Shown here piece by piece: positions 22,380 through 33,563 of a stretch of DNA of 64,000 nucleotides. A model generated the notes under the pieces. It saw nothing but the letters and a program-made list of their open reading frames with translations. It did not search any database and was not told the DNA's origin. Positions within the stretch are counted from its first letter, which is position 1; each line of letters starts with the position of its first letter. Source of the DNA: Benincasa hispida. Its lineage: Eukaryota > Streptophyta > Magnoliopsida > Cucurbitales > Cucurbitaceae. The position numbers and the translations under genes were made by a program. The stretch spans positions 59,898,014 to 59,962,013 of the forward strand of contig NC_052353.1 in the NCBI RefSeq assembly GCF_009727055.1, in the 5' to 3' direction.

Positions 22380-23000
22380 CGACGTTGAGCTTCAATAGTT
22401 AAACGATTGTTTAGCTTCATACGTTAGACAATATGAAGGAAAAGCTAAACGATCGTCTAGCTTTGGGCGTTAGTCATTTAGGTGTTGTGCGCTAGACGAT
22501 CGTCTACCTTGGGAGCTAAACGATGCGTTGTTTTGCTATGCGATGGCATTACACAATCGTGTAGATTTGGGTGGGAGCTAAGTGATGAGGCGAAGAGCTA
22601 TGCGATGGTGCTGAGCAATCGCTTACATGATCGCTTACCTTTTGATCGGGAGCAATGCGACGAAGAGCTATGCGATGGTGCTGAGCAATCGCTTACATAA
22701 TCGTTTACCTATGAACGGCAACTAAGCAATGCATTGATTGCTATGCGATATCACTAAGCGATCGCTTACCTTGGGCACGCGCTAAACGATCAAGACACGG
22801 TGCTAAACGATGGAGCTATGCGATAGTGTTTGACACTAAGAGATCGTATAGCATCCTCCAGCACTAGACGATTACACTATACGATAAAAGGAAAACACTA
22901 TATGATCGTGTGGCTTTGTTAAACGATAGGCGTTGGTTGCTAAACGATCAAGCAAATTGCATGATGATGGTCATCAATGCTAAACGATCTGACTTAGCGA
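22380..23000 (+). repeat. Dense 'taaacgatcgtc' / 'gcgatcgcttac' array
   Basis: Roughly 25 copies of an 8-12 bp word built on (A/G)CGAT(C)G(T/C), many of them self-complementary around GATC. They lie in the leader just after the primer site. Longer near-repeats are included: the segment around 22560-22625 recurs at 22655-22700 ('gaagagctatgcgatggtgc', 'tgagcaatcgcttacat'). It looks like local copying of short units, not a fixed-length tandem array. Confidence 0.7.
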
Positions 23001-24672
23001 GATTTTGAGCGAGAGAAAGAGAAGCCGATTCAATCAGTTCTCTTGAGGTTTGGTCCCGTTCAGCTTCAAATGATTTGTGGTTGGTCCGGTTCAGACTCTG
23101 CTGGTTCGGGTCCGGTTCAAGCGATTTTGGAGCGGTTCAGCGGTGTTGAAGCTATTTTTGTAATAGTTAGGCTTTTGCTTGCTTGTTTTTGCCAAAACTA
23201 AAACCATATCATTACATGTTTAACTATATTATGCATTGGATGTATGTTATAGTTAAATAAATCTTGTATGTGCATATAGTATGCCATTTAGATTTAAAAT
23301 CCCACCATAGGAAGCATGCAACATGCATTGAAAGTATGTTATAATTTGTTATAATATATAGTATGTATGTGAGGATTTCTTGTATTTAATATAAGTGTTA
23401 TATTAGATAATGAATGCCTGGATGTTGTGGATATTTTAGCATGTCTAAAGTTTTGTAAGCTGATATAAAATTGGGTTAGACATTTAAAATCCATTACAAA
23501 GAACAAATGCATGCGCACGTAGGTTAACCATATGTTTTAATTAGTTAAAATAGGTCGTTAAACTTATAAAACTAGGGTTACAAACTCAACCAATATATAA
23601 TCCTGTCGAAGGTCGGGGGTATTGAAGTTAACGGTCTACGGAACACCTCCTACTTGGGGATTATGGCCGAATAATTGAGCATTGGTAACCAGTTTTATGA
23701 GTATCCGTGAGTGATGTGAGGTAATAAAAGGGTTTATCACCTAGACATCGTAGGTTTAAGTCCATTTATAAGAGTTATACATGGATAAACCACATAGACT
23801 TAGGGTTATTTTTAATTAGTCGGAAAAGAACCTAAGTACAATGTTACCCAAACATTAGAACACTTCAGTGGTAGTGAATAACTTCTATATGATAGAGTTA
23901 TTAGAAAACTTCAGCGGGAGATTAATAACATACACGGTATGTTATTGTTAGCTCTCGCGTCCTTAAGAGTTCAACGTCTGAATTTAAGCAGTACTTCGTG
24001 TCACCTTGGAAGTGACCTCCTTTCGGAAAGTATTTTTTAGGTTAAATTTAGATTCGGGTGAATAAGGAGAAGTTGTTCGATTAGATATCAAGTGTATGAT
24101 TTCAACTGCCATGTCTCCATATAGTTCACACCATGAGATTCATATGACGCTTTGTGTCACCCTTGAAGTGACCTCTTTTCGGAAAGTATTTTGTATGAAT
24201 TAATACCAAGGTGTACGGAGGAAGTAGTTCATAGTAAGTGGGTGAAGGAAATGTGTCAACATATCCTGCAGTCTTCTCCATTAGTTTGGACCGTGAGATG
24301 TCTATGTTGCGCCTGCTAGGTAGTTTTAGGTGGCCCTTTGTTAGTCGTTTAACGACGGCTATTCCCTCGGAGGGATGTAACATAGGATTCGGAACAACTC
24401 AAGCTTCAGAAATGGATAGGATTTCTTTGGTCATTTGTGGCCTCTGATGTCCAAAAATAGCAGATCTACACTTACAAAATTATTAATTGTTAATAATGTC
24501 TGACCAAAAGAGGTACCTAAATGACTATCGCAATATGAGTTATTCTAAAGGTAGTATTTAGTCAAGAATGTCTTGATATAGTATCGTTGCAAAAGAATAA
24601 TCTTGGGTAAGTTATTAAAATTGCTAAAACTTGATTGGATATTAAATTTCAGAATGAAAAGTTCATTAAAAC
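23001..24672 (+). other. Leader of the non-autonomous copia element
   Basis: Untranslated. The first part is a 'ggtccggttcag' rich stretch (23040-23150), then AT-rich sequence. Two hairpin modules sit at about 23999-24035 and 24152-24192 (GTCAC-loop-GTGAC, followed by CTTT-CGG-AAAG), matching in position and fold the pair at 3615-3815. 'ataccaaggtgtacgg' (24202) and 'ttcatagtaagtggg' (24228) are also shared with that leader. Confidence 0.55.
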
Positions 24673-25470
24673 AAGTGTCGGCAACAGATTAAATTCATTG
24701 GGGATAATTATGTGAGTGAGAAATCAAATTTGAACACGATACTTGTGATAGACAATTTGCGGTTTGTCTTAACTGAGGACTGTCCTCCCATTCCCAGCTC
24801 TAACACAAACCGAAATGTTCGGGATGTATATGACGATGGGTCAAGGCTAATGATATAGCCTACGTCTATATCCTCGTTAGCTTATCTGATGTGTTGACAA
24901 AAGAAGCATAAGAATATAAGTACTGCCAAAGAGATTATGGAATCTCTGTGAGGGATGCCATTAAGCACGTTTACAACAGTCGCATCAAAGTAGGGACCTA
25001 TGTCTGTGAACATGACTTGGACATGATGGTCCACTTTCATATGGCAGAAGTAAATGGTGTTGTCATGAACGAGAGAAGTCAAATTGGTTTTATTCTAGAA
25101 TATCTTCTAAAGAGTTTTCTACAAATTTTGAATGCATTAATGAATAAAATTTGACTAGTCTGTTAAATGAGCTACGGGCTTACTAGACAATGTTGAGAAC
25201 AAAGGTTCTGGTGCCAGAAGTAAATGTTACTATTGCCGAGATGTGAGGAATGTCCTTTAAGCCTGAGGTTGCTTTCTCTTCAAAGAGTAAGAGTATTCTT
25301 GTAAAGAAAGACAGAGGGAAAGGGAAGGAAAAACCCTACTCGATTGAAAGGCAAGGATAACGTTGCAAAAGGAAATGTTTCCACTGCAACGATGAAGGGT
25401 ACTGAAGGAGACACTGCACTCAATATCTTGTCAAGAAGAGAGCAGAGAAAAGGTAACCAGGCTAACTTGA
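24673..25470 (+). pseudogene. Decayed copia gag of the non-autonomous element
   Basis: Pieces in different frames are recognisable against 4236-5100: NTILVIDNLRFVLTEDCPPI (about 24733), ISTAKEIMESL, and EHDLDMMVHFHMAEVNG (about 25009). They are followed by a Lys-rich linker and a zinc knuckle, GKCFHCNDEGY-stop-RRHC (about 25366-25408), in which TGA replaces the residue after Tyr. After the knuckle the sequence drops straight to the 3' untranslated part: protease, integrase and reverse transcriptase are absent. The element must have used proteins from relatives. Confidence 0.75.
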
Positions 25471-26092
25471 CCCTGTGACCATTTACTCAACTCATCCAGT
25501 GGGAGAAGTTGCTATTTGTTTTTAATTGTTAAAACTTGTAAAGAACAAATTGTATATATTTTTGTGATAAATGAAATGTTCATTTTCAAAAATTATGTTT
25601 GTTCTAGTAACCTCTATTGAGAATCAAATTGTTAAAATCCATTTGTAGATATTCAGATATCTAAATGGCTAGATCAAAGTATAGAAAGTTTAAAGATTTC
25701 TAGATCTAACCGTTAACAAAAAGTTGTTGAGACAGGTCAGATGCATCTTACTCAAAGAGTTGAGAGTACCACAATGTAGTGGGAGGAAAGTGTGTTTCCT
25801 GGCCATTATTGAGATTAAGATGCAATCCCCTTATAGTTTTATCTAAAGCCTATTGTATACTAGAATGTTTACAATAATTTTCTCGGCTAAAGTGTTTGAG
25901 AATTACCTAGTAGGACTAGGAATACCAGATAACCTAGGGCAAGTGGGAGAAATATCGGGTATACCGATACTTAATGGTAAAAGATGGGTATGGGATACCC
26001 TAGTTTATTGTATTTCTCTATAAAACTCAGAAACTCAGTCTTATATATCGGATGTATAAGTTACCACTGGAGTTTTAGTCCAAGTAGGAGTT
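25471..26092 (+). other. 3' internal region before the LTR
   Basis: Non-coding end of the element interior. It joins the gag to the LTR with no trace of pol. The last 120 bp (25972-26092) are duplicated at 20214-20335. Ends in the purine-rich 'caagtaggagttTG', the likely polypurine tract. Confidence 0.6.
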
Positions 26093-27919
26093 TGTTAGGT
26101 TTTATGTCCTAAAACTCGTGGTATGTAAACTTATGCTTATTCTAAAAATTCAATAAATGTGTTATTGAATAGATCTATTGCTTGAATAGAAATCCAATAA
26201 ACCTAAAAGTCCCTTGACTATTGGATGAGTACTTGAACTTTATGTGGAGACATAAAGGTGGATCAGATTCAAGTAAATAGTCAAAATGATCTATAGTACA
26301 TGGATATGGTTAGGTACCTTATTCTAGTAACACTATTGGATATAGTCTGCTCTATGGTTGTTACAAGGAGTTGTAAAGTGCTACAAACGAAGTGATCCTA
26401 ATTCGTTCATGTTGAACATGAGAAGTGGGGGTGTCCTTGTGCAAAAGAGTTTGTACAAGATCGGACCACGAAATGAGTCACTCTTACTTTATAACGTTGT
26501 TTACTGTTTAAGACTGGCTATTTCAAAGCGATGACCTGGGTAACTTGACCTTAATCCTGAGCTAACTATGAACTCCTATTTATATGGGATTGTCTTTAAT
26601 TTTGCATAGATGAGGGTTGGCTCAACAACGCCGGCCAAAGATGACTGCCATTTTAGGGGTAAGACTGGATAAATAGCTAGGGACATAGGGTGCAAGAGGA
26701 AATTCACTCCTACCCGCTTTAGGGATAGTAGAGAGGTTGTTCCCTTAAGTGCTGATTCTAGGATTTGAACAAGGGATCTTGCCCTCTCATTTGGAATGAG
26801 AGGGACTTGGTTTTTTTGATTGGATCACAAAACAATTGTTCATTAGGGGATCAGTGGGGACTTAAGGAACAAGAGGTAATTTCGGGGGTAAAACATAGAT
26901 TTGACTAAGCCGTTATTACGAACAACCTGTGAATGGTTAACTTACTAATCATGGTTATATCGAGTGAACATAATATATCTACAATGAGGGGAGTTCAACT
27001 ATGGGCTTTAGTGGAGTGACCCATTAGTTAACGATTGGGGGTTAGATCGGTCTAATGAGTTTAGCTGATTAATCTCGGATCATTGGAGCCCATGATCTGT
27101 AGATTCATGAGGTCCCCCTACTAGCTCGAAAATGGATAGCTCTAGAGTAGCGTGATAAGTTAATTTGAAACGTTCAAACTAGAATCAAATGGCATTGGAG
27201 AAAATATATGAAGATGAATTTGTGTAAAAATTAATTTAATATTAGATATTAAATTAATTAGAATTATTTAAATTGTTTGAATAATTATNGAATAATTATT
27301 TATTAATTTTATTAGAAAATTAATTTTTGAAAATAATTTGTAAAATTAATAAATTATTGATTTTAGAAATAAAATATGATTTTAAAATCAATTTAGATTT
27401 TTGGAAAATGAAAAATCACACAAATTTAAGAAAATGGGTTTTTCATCTTCAAAGTAGCTTACAAGGAATCCACTTTCTTCTTTGATTTACTCCAAGCATG
27501 AGCTGCATCTCATGCAGTACTTCTCTTTGCATGATAGTCTGCAATATATTGAAGAGATTGGAGTGAAGAAAGGAAAGGGAACCGACTGAAGTTTTGCTGA
27601 AAAATTCGGATGAATAAGGTGTTCTTCAATGGGCTCTGTTCAATGAGTTTTCCCCATATTCCTTTTGAATCCAGCTTATTTTGAGTCCCACAACTCAATC
27701 TAGAACACCAAGAGGATAGTAGAGAAGATCTTGTGGTGGTCTACACAAGGATTTGGAGGATTTTGCAGCTAGAAATGGAGATTTCGTTCGTTTGGCCAAG
27801 GTATATTCATGAAACCCATTATACTTTATTTTTTGCATGTTTCTTTTCAACCAAAATTAATGAATTAGAATGCTTATATATCCTGATTTCTTTCACCGCG
27901 TGCTGGTGTTCATCCAACA
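26093..27919 (+). mobile_element. LTR of the non-autonomous copia element (3' copy)
   Basis: TGTTAGGTTTTATGTCC to ...GTTCATCCAACA, the partner of 20336-22087, and the more complete of the two. Contains the one ambiguous base (N) of the window at 27289, inside an AT-rich tandem 'gaataattat' stretch. No 5-bp target duplication is apparent because the left side is another element copy. Confidence 0.9.
27289..27289. other. Single ambiguous base (N)
   Basis: The only N in the window lies at the joint of a repeated 'gaataattat' in the 3' LTR, where the 5' LTR has one copy. It probably marks an uncertain consensus or a small assembly joint. Confidence 0.95.
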
Positions 27920-28449
27920 TTATCAATGTGGAAAATGGTGTTCATCCCTCCTATTCCTTGCTTATAGACGACAAATGTGAAGAATGACTATCTACATGCT
28001 AACTATCCATTGTCTAACTGTCTAACTCTTTCTCTTGCAGGTAGTTTCTCTTTATATAGGCAATCACTTGGCTACTTGGTGATATAATTGCATTATATTC
28101 AATACATGTGACAGTCGCCTACAACTCTGCTTCGATCAGACGCCGTTAGTCAGATGCCCATGCCTGCAAGTTGTGATTTGACATGGAATGCATGAGCCAA
28201 ATGTATTTTTCATGCGTTGAGTAGTTTGAATGCATACCCCCTGCGTTGGCCTTGTCTGAAACACTTAGTAGATTTGTCTAATTCCTACATTAAAGTGTGT
28301 TAATGAATTAGTTTTTCACTTAAAAGGAAACTTTTGTATGAGTTTACCACATATATAGAATTTCATGTTTTCCTTTGTCAAGAATGCATTTACATCACTT
28401 ATAATCCTACTTATTCCAATTTTTAGAGAACAATAACTTGTATTTCTAC
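27920..28449. other. Non-coding, unassigned
   Basis: No coding or LTR similarity recognised. Includes 'tctttatataggcaatc' (28050) and a GC-richer patch at 28110-28260 ('cagacgccgttagtcagatgcc', 'ccctgcgttggcc'). It could be the right flank matching 19216-20213, but I cannot show a shared boundary. Confidence 0.35.
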
Positions 28450-29045
28450 AAGTTATCAATGATCTCGCATGCACTGATCATGGATTCATGCTTCTTAGCC
28501 AAAACTTCAGATAAGCTAGCAAGTATGTATGCTTGGACCTTTTCATTTACCCTTACCTATCTCTTGTAAGCATCTCGAATATTTCATACTGCATTTTGAA
28601 CGAAACTTGAAGACACTCCTCAAGTAGGACAAATCGCAGGTCATCGATGATTAGCACAGTATTAATTGTGTTTTCCAACTTGTATAGTTGTCGCCATTTA
28701 ATTGATTAGCACTTAAGATATTTAATGTAGCGCTAGTCATGATGAAGTTTGTTGAAACCATACAAATTATTTATATTAGTTATAACCATTACCCATGAAA
28801 ACAAACCATTTTTTCTTTTCGCAAAATTCTAATGTACCCTATATGACATCTAATTTTGCAATGGTGCTTCAGTGGGTTAAGATAAAAGCCACCGTAGAGT
28901 GGACAATCGCCCATTCACTGAATTGAGACATTCTCAAATGATTATCACACAAAAATAAATTTTATTCTTAGAATGATTAGTCATCATTGTTCGAAAAAGA
29001 AATCATTAACTTTCTTAACAATTTTCGATAAGTGTAACCTTCATT
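28450..29045 (-). pseudogene. Copia leader and gag N-terminal fragment
   Basis: On the minus strand 29045-28710 resembles the leader just before gag at 4000-4235 ('gaatgtctcaattcagtg', 'catatagggtacattagaa'). From about 28705 the gag start follows: INTVLIIDDLRFVLLEEC, then a stretch like AYILASL and the AKKHE-type core, with frameshifts and stops throughout. It breaks at about 28450. The upstream LTR is missing; instead a gypsy gag fragment adjoins. Confidence 0.65.
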
Positions 29046-29079
29046 TTAGATTCTAGAGTTTCGCCTCGATGAGCCAACC

Positions 29080-29365
29080 ATAAAGAAAATCAACTGGGGC
29101 AAAAACTAAAGTAATTCTATCCAATGCTGAAGTGTGATTCCTTCATTGATTCGTCAGAAGCCGAGTTATCAAATAAGAGATTTTCTTTGATGACGAAATC
29201 ACCCTTAGGAGATTTTGTCAACATATCTAAGATTTTCTTCGTGAGGGAAGAACTTTATTCTTGTTCCTGCATAATCTCTTTTGAACGATTACGGGTCACA
29301 GGTTCTGTGCAGGCATCGCATCGCTTGCAACAATTACTTTGGCGCAGCTTTCTTTAGTGCCATTT
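29080..29365 (-). pseudogene. Ty3/gypsy gag N-terminal fragment
   Basis: Minus-strand start MALKKAA near 29365, equivalent to the gag start at 50873. After frameshifts it has LTKSPKGDFVIKENLLFDNS and SMKESHF, matching KLSKGRIVIRENPLFENYAF and EKESHF in the better copy at 48440-50873. Only the first 90 or so codons remain. Confidence 0.7.
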
Positions 29366-29426
29366 ATTTGTTTGAATGTTTAGGGAGATAGATAAGAGTA
29401 CAGATGTCCCATTAGACTTGCCAATT

Positions 29427-30090
29427 TGTTCGCACGGTGTTTACGGTGTACATGTTTCGTAGAATTGAGCTTGTGTTGATGTGGATTTGATGCAAATGCG
29501 ATTCAATCTGTAATACTTGATCCTCTGATTGTCTCACTTGACCTTGGGGAAGCGGAGCACGACGTTCTTGAAGTTGAAGTCTTGGAAGAATATTTGTATC
29601 TTCAGGACTTGAGCTTCAATGAATGGTTCGGTCTGTAGCAGTTAATTTGTCTTCTAATTGTACAGAATTCTCTTTAAGCTCTCTGGAGTCTAAAATTTAT
29701 GACCCCTTCAAATGAAGTACTTCTCTATTTATACAGTTTTCAAGCGGACTTTATGGCCTTTGGCTTGGTAGGTCCATGGACTTAACATCTAGGTCTAGTT
29801 AATTGAATTTGAGCTTTATTTATAATTTAGACTAAATTAAGCATATTTTTCGGCTCAATTGGACTTTAGTCCAAATAATAATATCAAATTAGACATAATT
29901 AATTTAATTCAATCAAATGATCAAAATGAACATATGTGGCATATCGAGATTTGCTAATTTATGTCTTTAATTTCAATTTAGGATACTTGTCAACTTTTAA
30001 TTAGCTCCAAATTCAATTATTTGTAATTTCATTGTTAATTTGATAAATAACGTGACAATTTATGATTGGTTCAAAATTTCTCATTTAACA
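29427..30090 (-). mobile_element. Ty3/gypsy LTR, short form
   Basis: On the minus strand from 30090 (TGTTAAATGAGAAATTTTG) to 29427 (…CACCGTGCGAACA). It shares its ends and many internal blocks (dense 'cttcaa' words, 'tctctatttata', 'ggtccatg') with the LTRs at 42459-43730 and 50944-52223. It is about half their length (664 bp) because it lacks the 172-bp duplication and part of the interior. The gag fragment lies on its inner side with the same primer-site position. Confidence 0.8.
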
Positions 30091-30241
30091 TATATAAACT
30101 TGAATTTTATATCTAAAAGAACCCTTAACTTTCAATTTTGTCTATTCATAAATTTTAAACGCATAAAAAAATAATTGAGTGACTAAATTTTTAATTTTGC
30201 AACTACCTATATCTTAACTTTTGGAACTCAACTTTGATTGG

Positions 30242-30320
30242 GATTTTTTTAAATAATGCCTTTTTAATATATAATGACAAAAATAGGGTTGGAGAGAAAG
30301 TATTCCTAAAAACAGGTTTT
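30242..30320 (+). repeat. MULE left terminal inverted repeat
   Basis: Pairs with the reverse complement of 35730-35813. The core from 'atataatgacaaaaat' through 'agggttggag' is identical over 26 bp; the outer end (GATTTTTTTAAA) and the inner end differ by small gaps. Confidence 0.92.
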
Positions 30321-30322
30321 TA

Positions 30323-30515
30323 AATCGTGTACCGAGTACACGATTACACCTTAATCGTGTACCGGGTACATGATTAGCTCTAAATCTTGTACCGGGTATA
30401 CGAGTCCCTGTCCATCTAGCACACGCAGTCTTCCATGGAAGTGATGCAGGGTTGACTGAGGTAATCGTATACCCGGTATACGTTTACCTTAAGTCGTATA
30501 CCCGGTACACGACTT
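30323..30515. repeat. Five subterminal GTAC/TATAC palindromes
   Basis: Palindromes of about 23 bp at 30323-30345 (arms AATCGTGTAC and GTACACGATT, spacer CGA), 30353-30375 (spacer CGG, one mismatch), about 30382-30404 (degraded), 30463-30485 (arms built on AATCGTATAC) and 30491-30515 (arms AAGTCGTATAC and GTACACGACTT). They sit within 275 bp of the element end. Matching ones are near the other end (35643-35702). Subterminal repeats are where transposases of this and other families can bind; that role here is inference. Confidence 0.85.
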
Positions 30516-30879
30516 CCTCTACATTAAATCGCCGCCCGCCCTTTCTTCTTCCTCACCGAGAGCTTTCTTCCTTCCGAATGAATCTTTCTCCATCCGAATG
30601 ATTTTGCTTCTTTTGTTGCGTTTCTTTGTCCAAAATTCCGAAATCTTCCTCTTTTTGCTTCTGTCTTGTGTATCCAAACGTCTCTATTTGCTCGAAATCG
30701 TTCGTTCGTTCGTCCATATAATAGTTGTGTTTCTCCATTTGCTCCAAACGCCTCCGTCCGTACAAAATTTTTCGAAATCGTCCTTCATTTGTTCGTCCGC
30801 CCAAAATCATTTGAACTCTTCTGTGGTAAAATTCTTTCTCTAGTTGTTTTTCAATATATAATCGTCCGAACTTATATCT

Positions 30880-31475
30880 TATATTTTTTATTTGTTTGGG
30901 TTGATTTAAACTTAGAAATATATGTATGTTAAAATTAGAAATATATGTATTTGTTGGGCTGATCTTATATGTATATGTTTATAAATCTTAAATCTTAGAT
31001 CTTATAATTTTTTTTATTTGTTTGGACGTATTTAAACTTAGAAATATATGTATGTTAAATTTAGAAATATATGTATTTGTTGGGCTGATCTTATATGTAT
31101 ATGTTTATAAATCTTAAATCTTAGGTCTTATATTTTTTTTATTTTTTTGGACCGATTTAAACTTAGAAATATATGTATTTGTTGGGCTGATCTTATATGT
31201 ATATGTTTATAAATCTTAAATCTTAGGTCTTATATTTTTTATTTGTTTGGGCTTTGAAATATATGTATGTTAAATATATATATTTGTTGGGCTGATCTTA
31301 TATGTATATGTTTATAAATCTTAAATCTTAGGTCTTATATTTTTTTTATTTGTTTAGGCTGATTTAACCTTAGAAATATATGTATGTTAAACTTAGAAAG
31401 ATTGATCTTATATGTATATGTTTATAAATCTTAAATCTTAGATCGTATAATTTTTTAATTTATTTGGGCTGATAT
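30880..31475 (+). repeat. Tandem repeat, five units of about 110-130 bp
   Basis: The unit contains 'tttgtttgggctgatttaaa', 'cttagaaatatatgtatgtt', 'tgttgggctgatcttatatg' and 'tatatgtttataaatcttaa'. It recurs starting near 30885, 31010, 31130, 31235 and 31345, with the third and fourth units shortened. Lies in the 5' untranslated region or first intron of the transposase gene. Confidence 0.85.
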
Positions 31476-31587
31476 AAATATATAATATTTAGATCTTATA
31501 TGTTAAACTTAGAAATTGGATTTTGTTAGGTTGACATGTTAACATATTTTTTTGTCAACTATAACAGTTGAAAAAATCATAATACAT

Positions 31588-33243
31588 ATGTCGATGCGTC
31601 CTAAAGATTTAGTTATTCTTGAACCTGGAAATGATGGAGATAGTGACATTGACATTGAAGTTGATGAATTATTTGGAAACGAAAGTAATGGGGAACATGA
31701 TCTTGAGTTGGTACCATCGGAAATGTTCACCCAAATAGATTGGGAAATGACAAATTCAACTTGTGAACTAGGGTCTACTTTGGAAGAAAGGAATATAGGT
31801 GTAAATAACTGTAGTTTAATACAAAAAGGAATGTTGTTTAATACCAAAGAAGATTTATAGCTTGCTGTAAAAAAATATTGTGTAATAAAACACTATGAAA
31901 TTTTTGTAGTGGAATCAAATCAAGATCTTTGGTATGTTAAATGTAAATCATGGAGTGACGGTTGTGCATGGAGGTTACAGGTATATCGGCGTAAAACTCA
32001 TGGGATGTTCGAAATCACCAAAATTCAAGGAGAACACTCATGTTTGTTTTCAGAATTGACGCAGGATCAATCACAGCTTGATTCAAATTTCATGAGTATT
32101 GATGCAAACTTATCTATTAATGCAAACGGACATATATTTTCCCTTGCTTTTGCTATCGTCGAAGGTGAGAATTCGTCCAGTTGGTCACGATTTTTGTGGG
32201 CATTGCGTGAATATGTTACCCAAAGAGGGTATTTGCTTGATTTTTGATAGACATAAGGGCATTCTTGCTGCAATTAATAATGAAGAAATTGGTTGGAGTG
32301 AACCCAGAGCATACCATCGATATTATCTTTGCCATGTTGTCAGTAATTTCAATACGAAATACAAATCAAAGCAACTAAAAATTTTGGTATTTAAGGCCGA
32401 AAATCAACATCAAAGGCGTAAGTTCATTTGGTGCATAAAAGAATTGAAACAATTGCACCCTGAATGTCTTGAATTTTTTTTCCAGACATTGACTTGAAAA
32501 AATGGACACATTCACACGACGGTGGGTACTGCTATGAGTGGATGACAAGTAATTCAACTGAATGCATGAACGGTGTTTTCAAAGGTGCTAGAATGTTACC
32601 AATTACTTCTTTGGTTAGGCTAACATTCAATCACATAATGCTGTATTTTGAACGCCAGAGACAAGAAATTAGTGAAGCACTCGATCGTGGGGACATGTAT
32701 ACAGAATATGCCTTAAAAAAATTTAAGAGGTGGGAAAAATAAGCATCTGCACATACGGTGACATCCATTAACAGGGAAAGTCAAACTTTTGAAGTACAAA
32801 CTGGCATAAGTATGATTTCTCCCTATAAAGGACAACACACCCAAGTTTTGAGCTTGAAAGAAGGAACATGTTCTTGCAATAAGTGACAATCATTCAAGAT
32901 TCCATGCTCTCATGTAATTGCAGTTTGTAATTACATGCGTATGACATACCTACCACTTATTGATGAATGCTACAAATTGTCCAATTTCAAGCGTTGTTAT
33001 GAAGGACGCTTCCATCCAATTCAACAACCAGATTATTGGCTAGAATTATCATTTACAAAAGTTCGTCCAAATGCGGATTTACTAAGAGAACAAGATCGGC
33101 CAAAAAGTTTGCGCATTCATAATGAAATGGATTGGAGAGAAGCAAGCCAAAAAGTGTAATGTACAATTTGCAAGAGAGAATGACATAACAGACACACTTG
33201 TCCACAACGTACACTAGGTGCTTCGTCGTCTTCGGGTCATTAG
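31588..33243 (+). pseudogene. MULE transposase, broken
   Basis: Starts at ATG 31588 with an acidic N-terminal part. The MuDR-type DNA-binding domain follows (about 31825-32045; CKSWSDGCAWRLQVYRRKTH, ending GEHSCLF), interrupted by a TAG at 31858. The catalytic domain begins abruptly at IFSLAFAIVEGE (about 32137). Roughly a hundred residues expected between the two domains are missing, including the first catalytic Asp. A frameshift near 32240 leads to LIFDRHKGILAA (second Asp kept) and later NSTECMNGVFKGAR (the Glu kept). A SWIM zinc finger (CSCNK-stop-QSFKIPCSHV, about 32874-32916) and a CCHC knuckle (CTICKRE-stop-HNRHTC, about 33160-33200) each carry an in-frame TGA. Homologous host-derived members of this family exist, but this copy is clearly non-functional. 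Confidence 0.9.
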
Positions 33244-33257
33244 GTGTATTTTTTTTA

Positions 33258-33452
33258 ATTGTATATTTTATGTATTTGTATTCTTTATGTATTTATATTT
33301 TTCATGTAATTGTCTATTTTATGTACTTGTATTCTTTATGTACTTATATTTTTCATGTAATTGTATATTTTATGTATTTGTATTTTTTATGTATTTATAT
33401 GTTTCATGTAATTGTATATTTTATGTACTTGTATTCTTTATGTACTTATAAC
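33258..33452 (+). repeat. 51-bp minisatellite, nearly four units
   Basis: Unit of 51 bp with 'tgtattctttatgtatttat' and 'atttttcatgtaattgta' words. Since 51 is a multiple of three and the unit has no stops in two frames, it creates spurious hydrophobic open frames (33198-33464 and 33218-33451). Confidence 0.9.
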
Positions 33453-33563
33453 GAATTTATGTAATGAATTTATATAATAAATTTATTTTATATAATTTTA
33501 TCTTTTTATGTATCTTTTATGTCATGGATTTTATAATGTAATGTAATTTGAACTTCTTAGGTA

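Noticed and set aside
31539..31847. 102-codon minus-strand frame
   Set aside because: Shadow of the transposase N-terminal coding sequence on the other strand.
33198..33464. 88-codon hydrophobic frame resembling a membrane protein
   Set aside because: It is the translation of a 51-bp AT-rich minisatellite, and a second frame is open as well.
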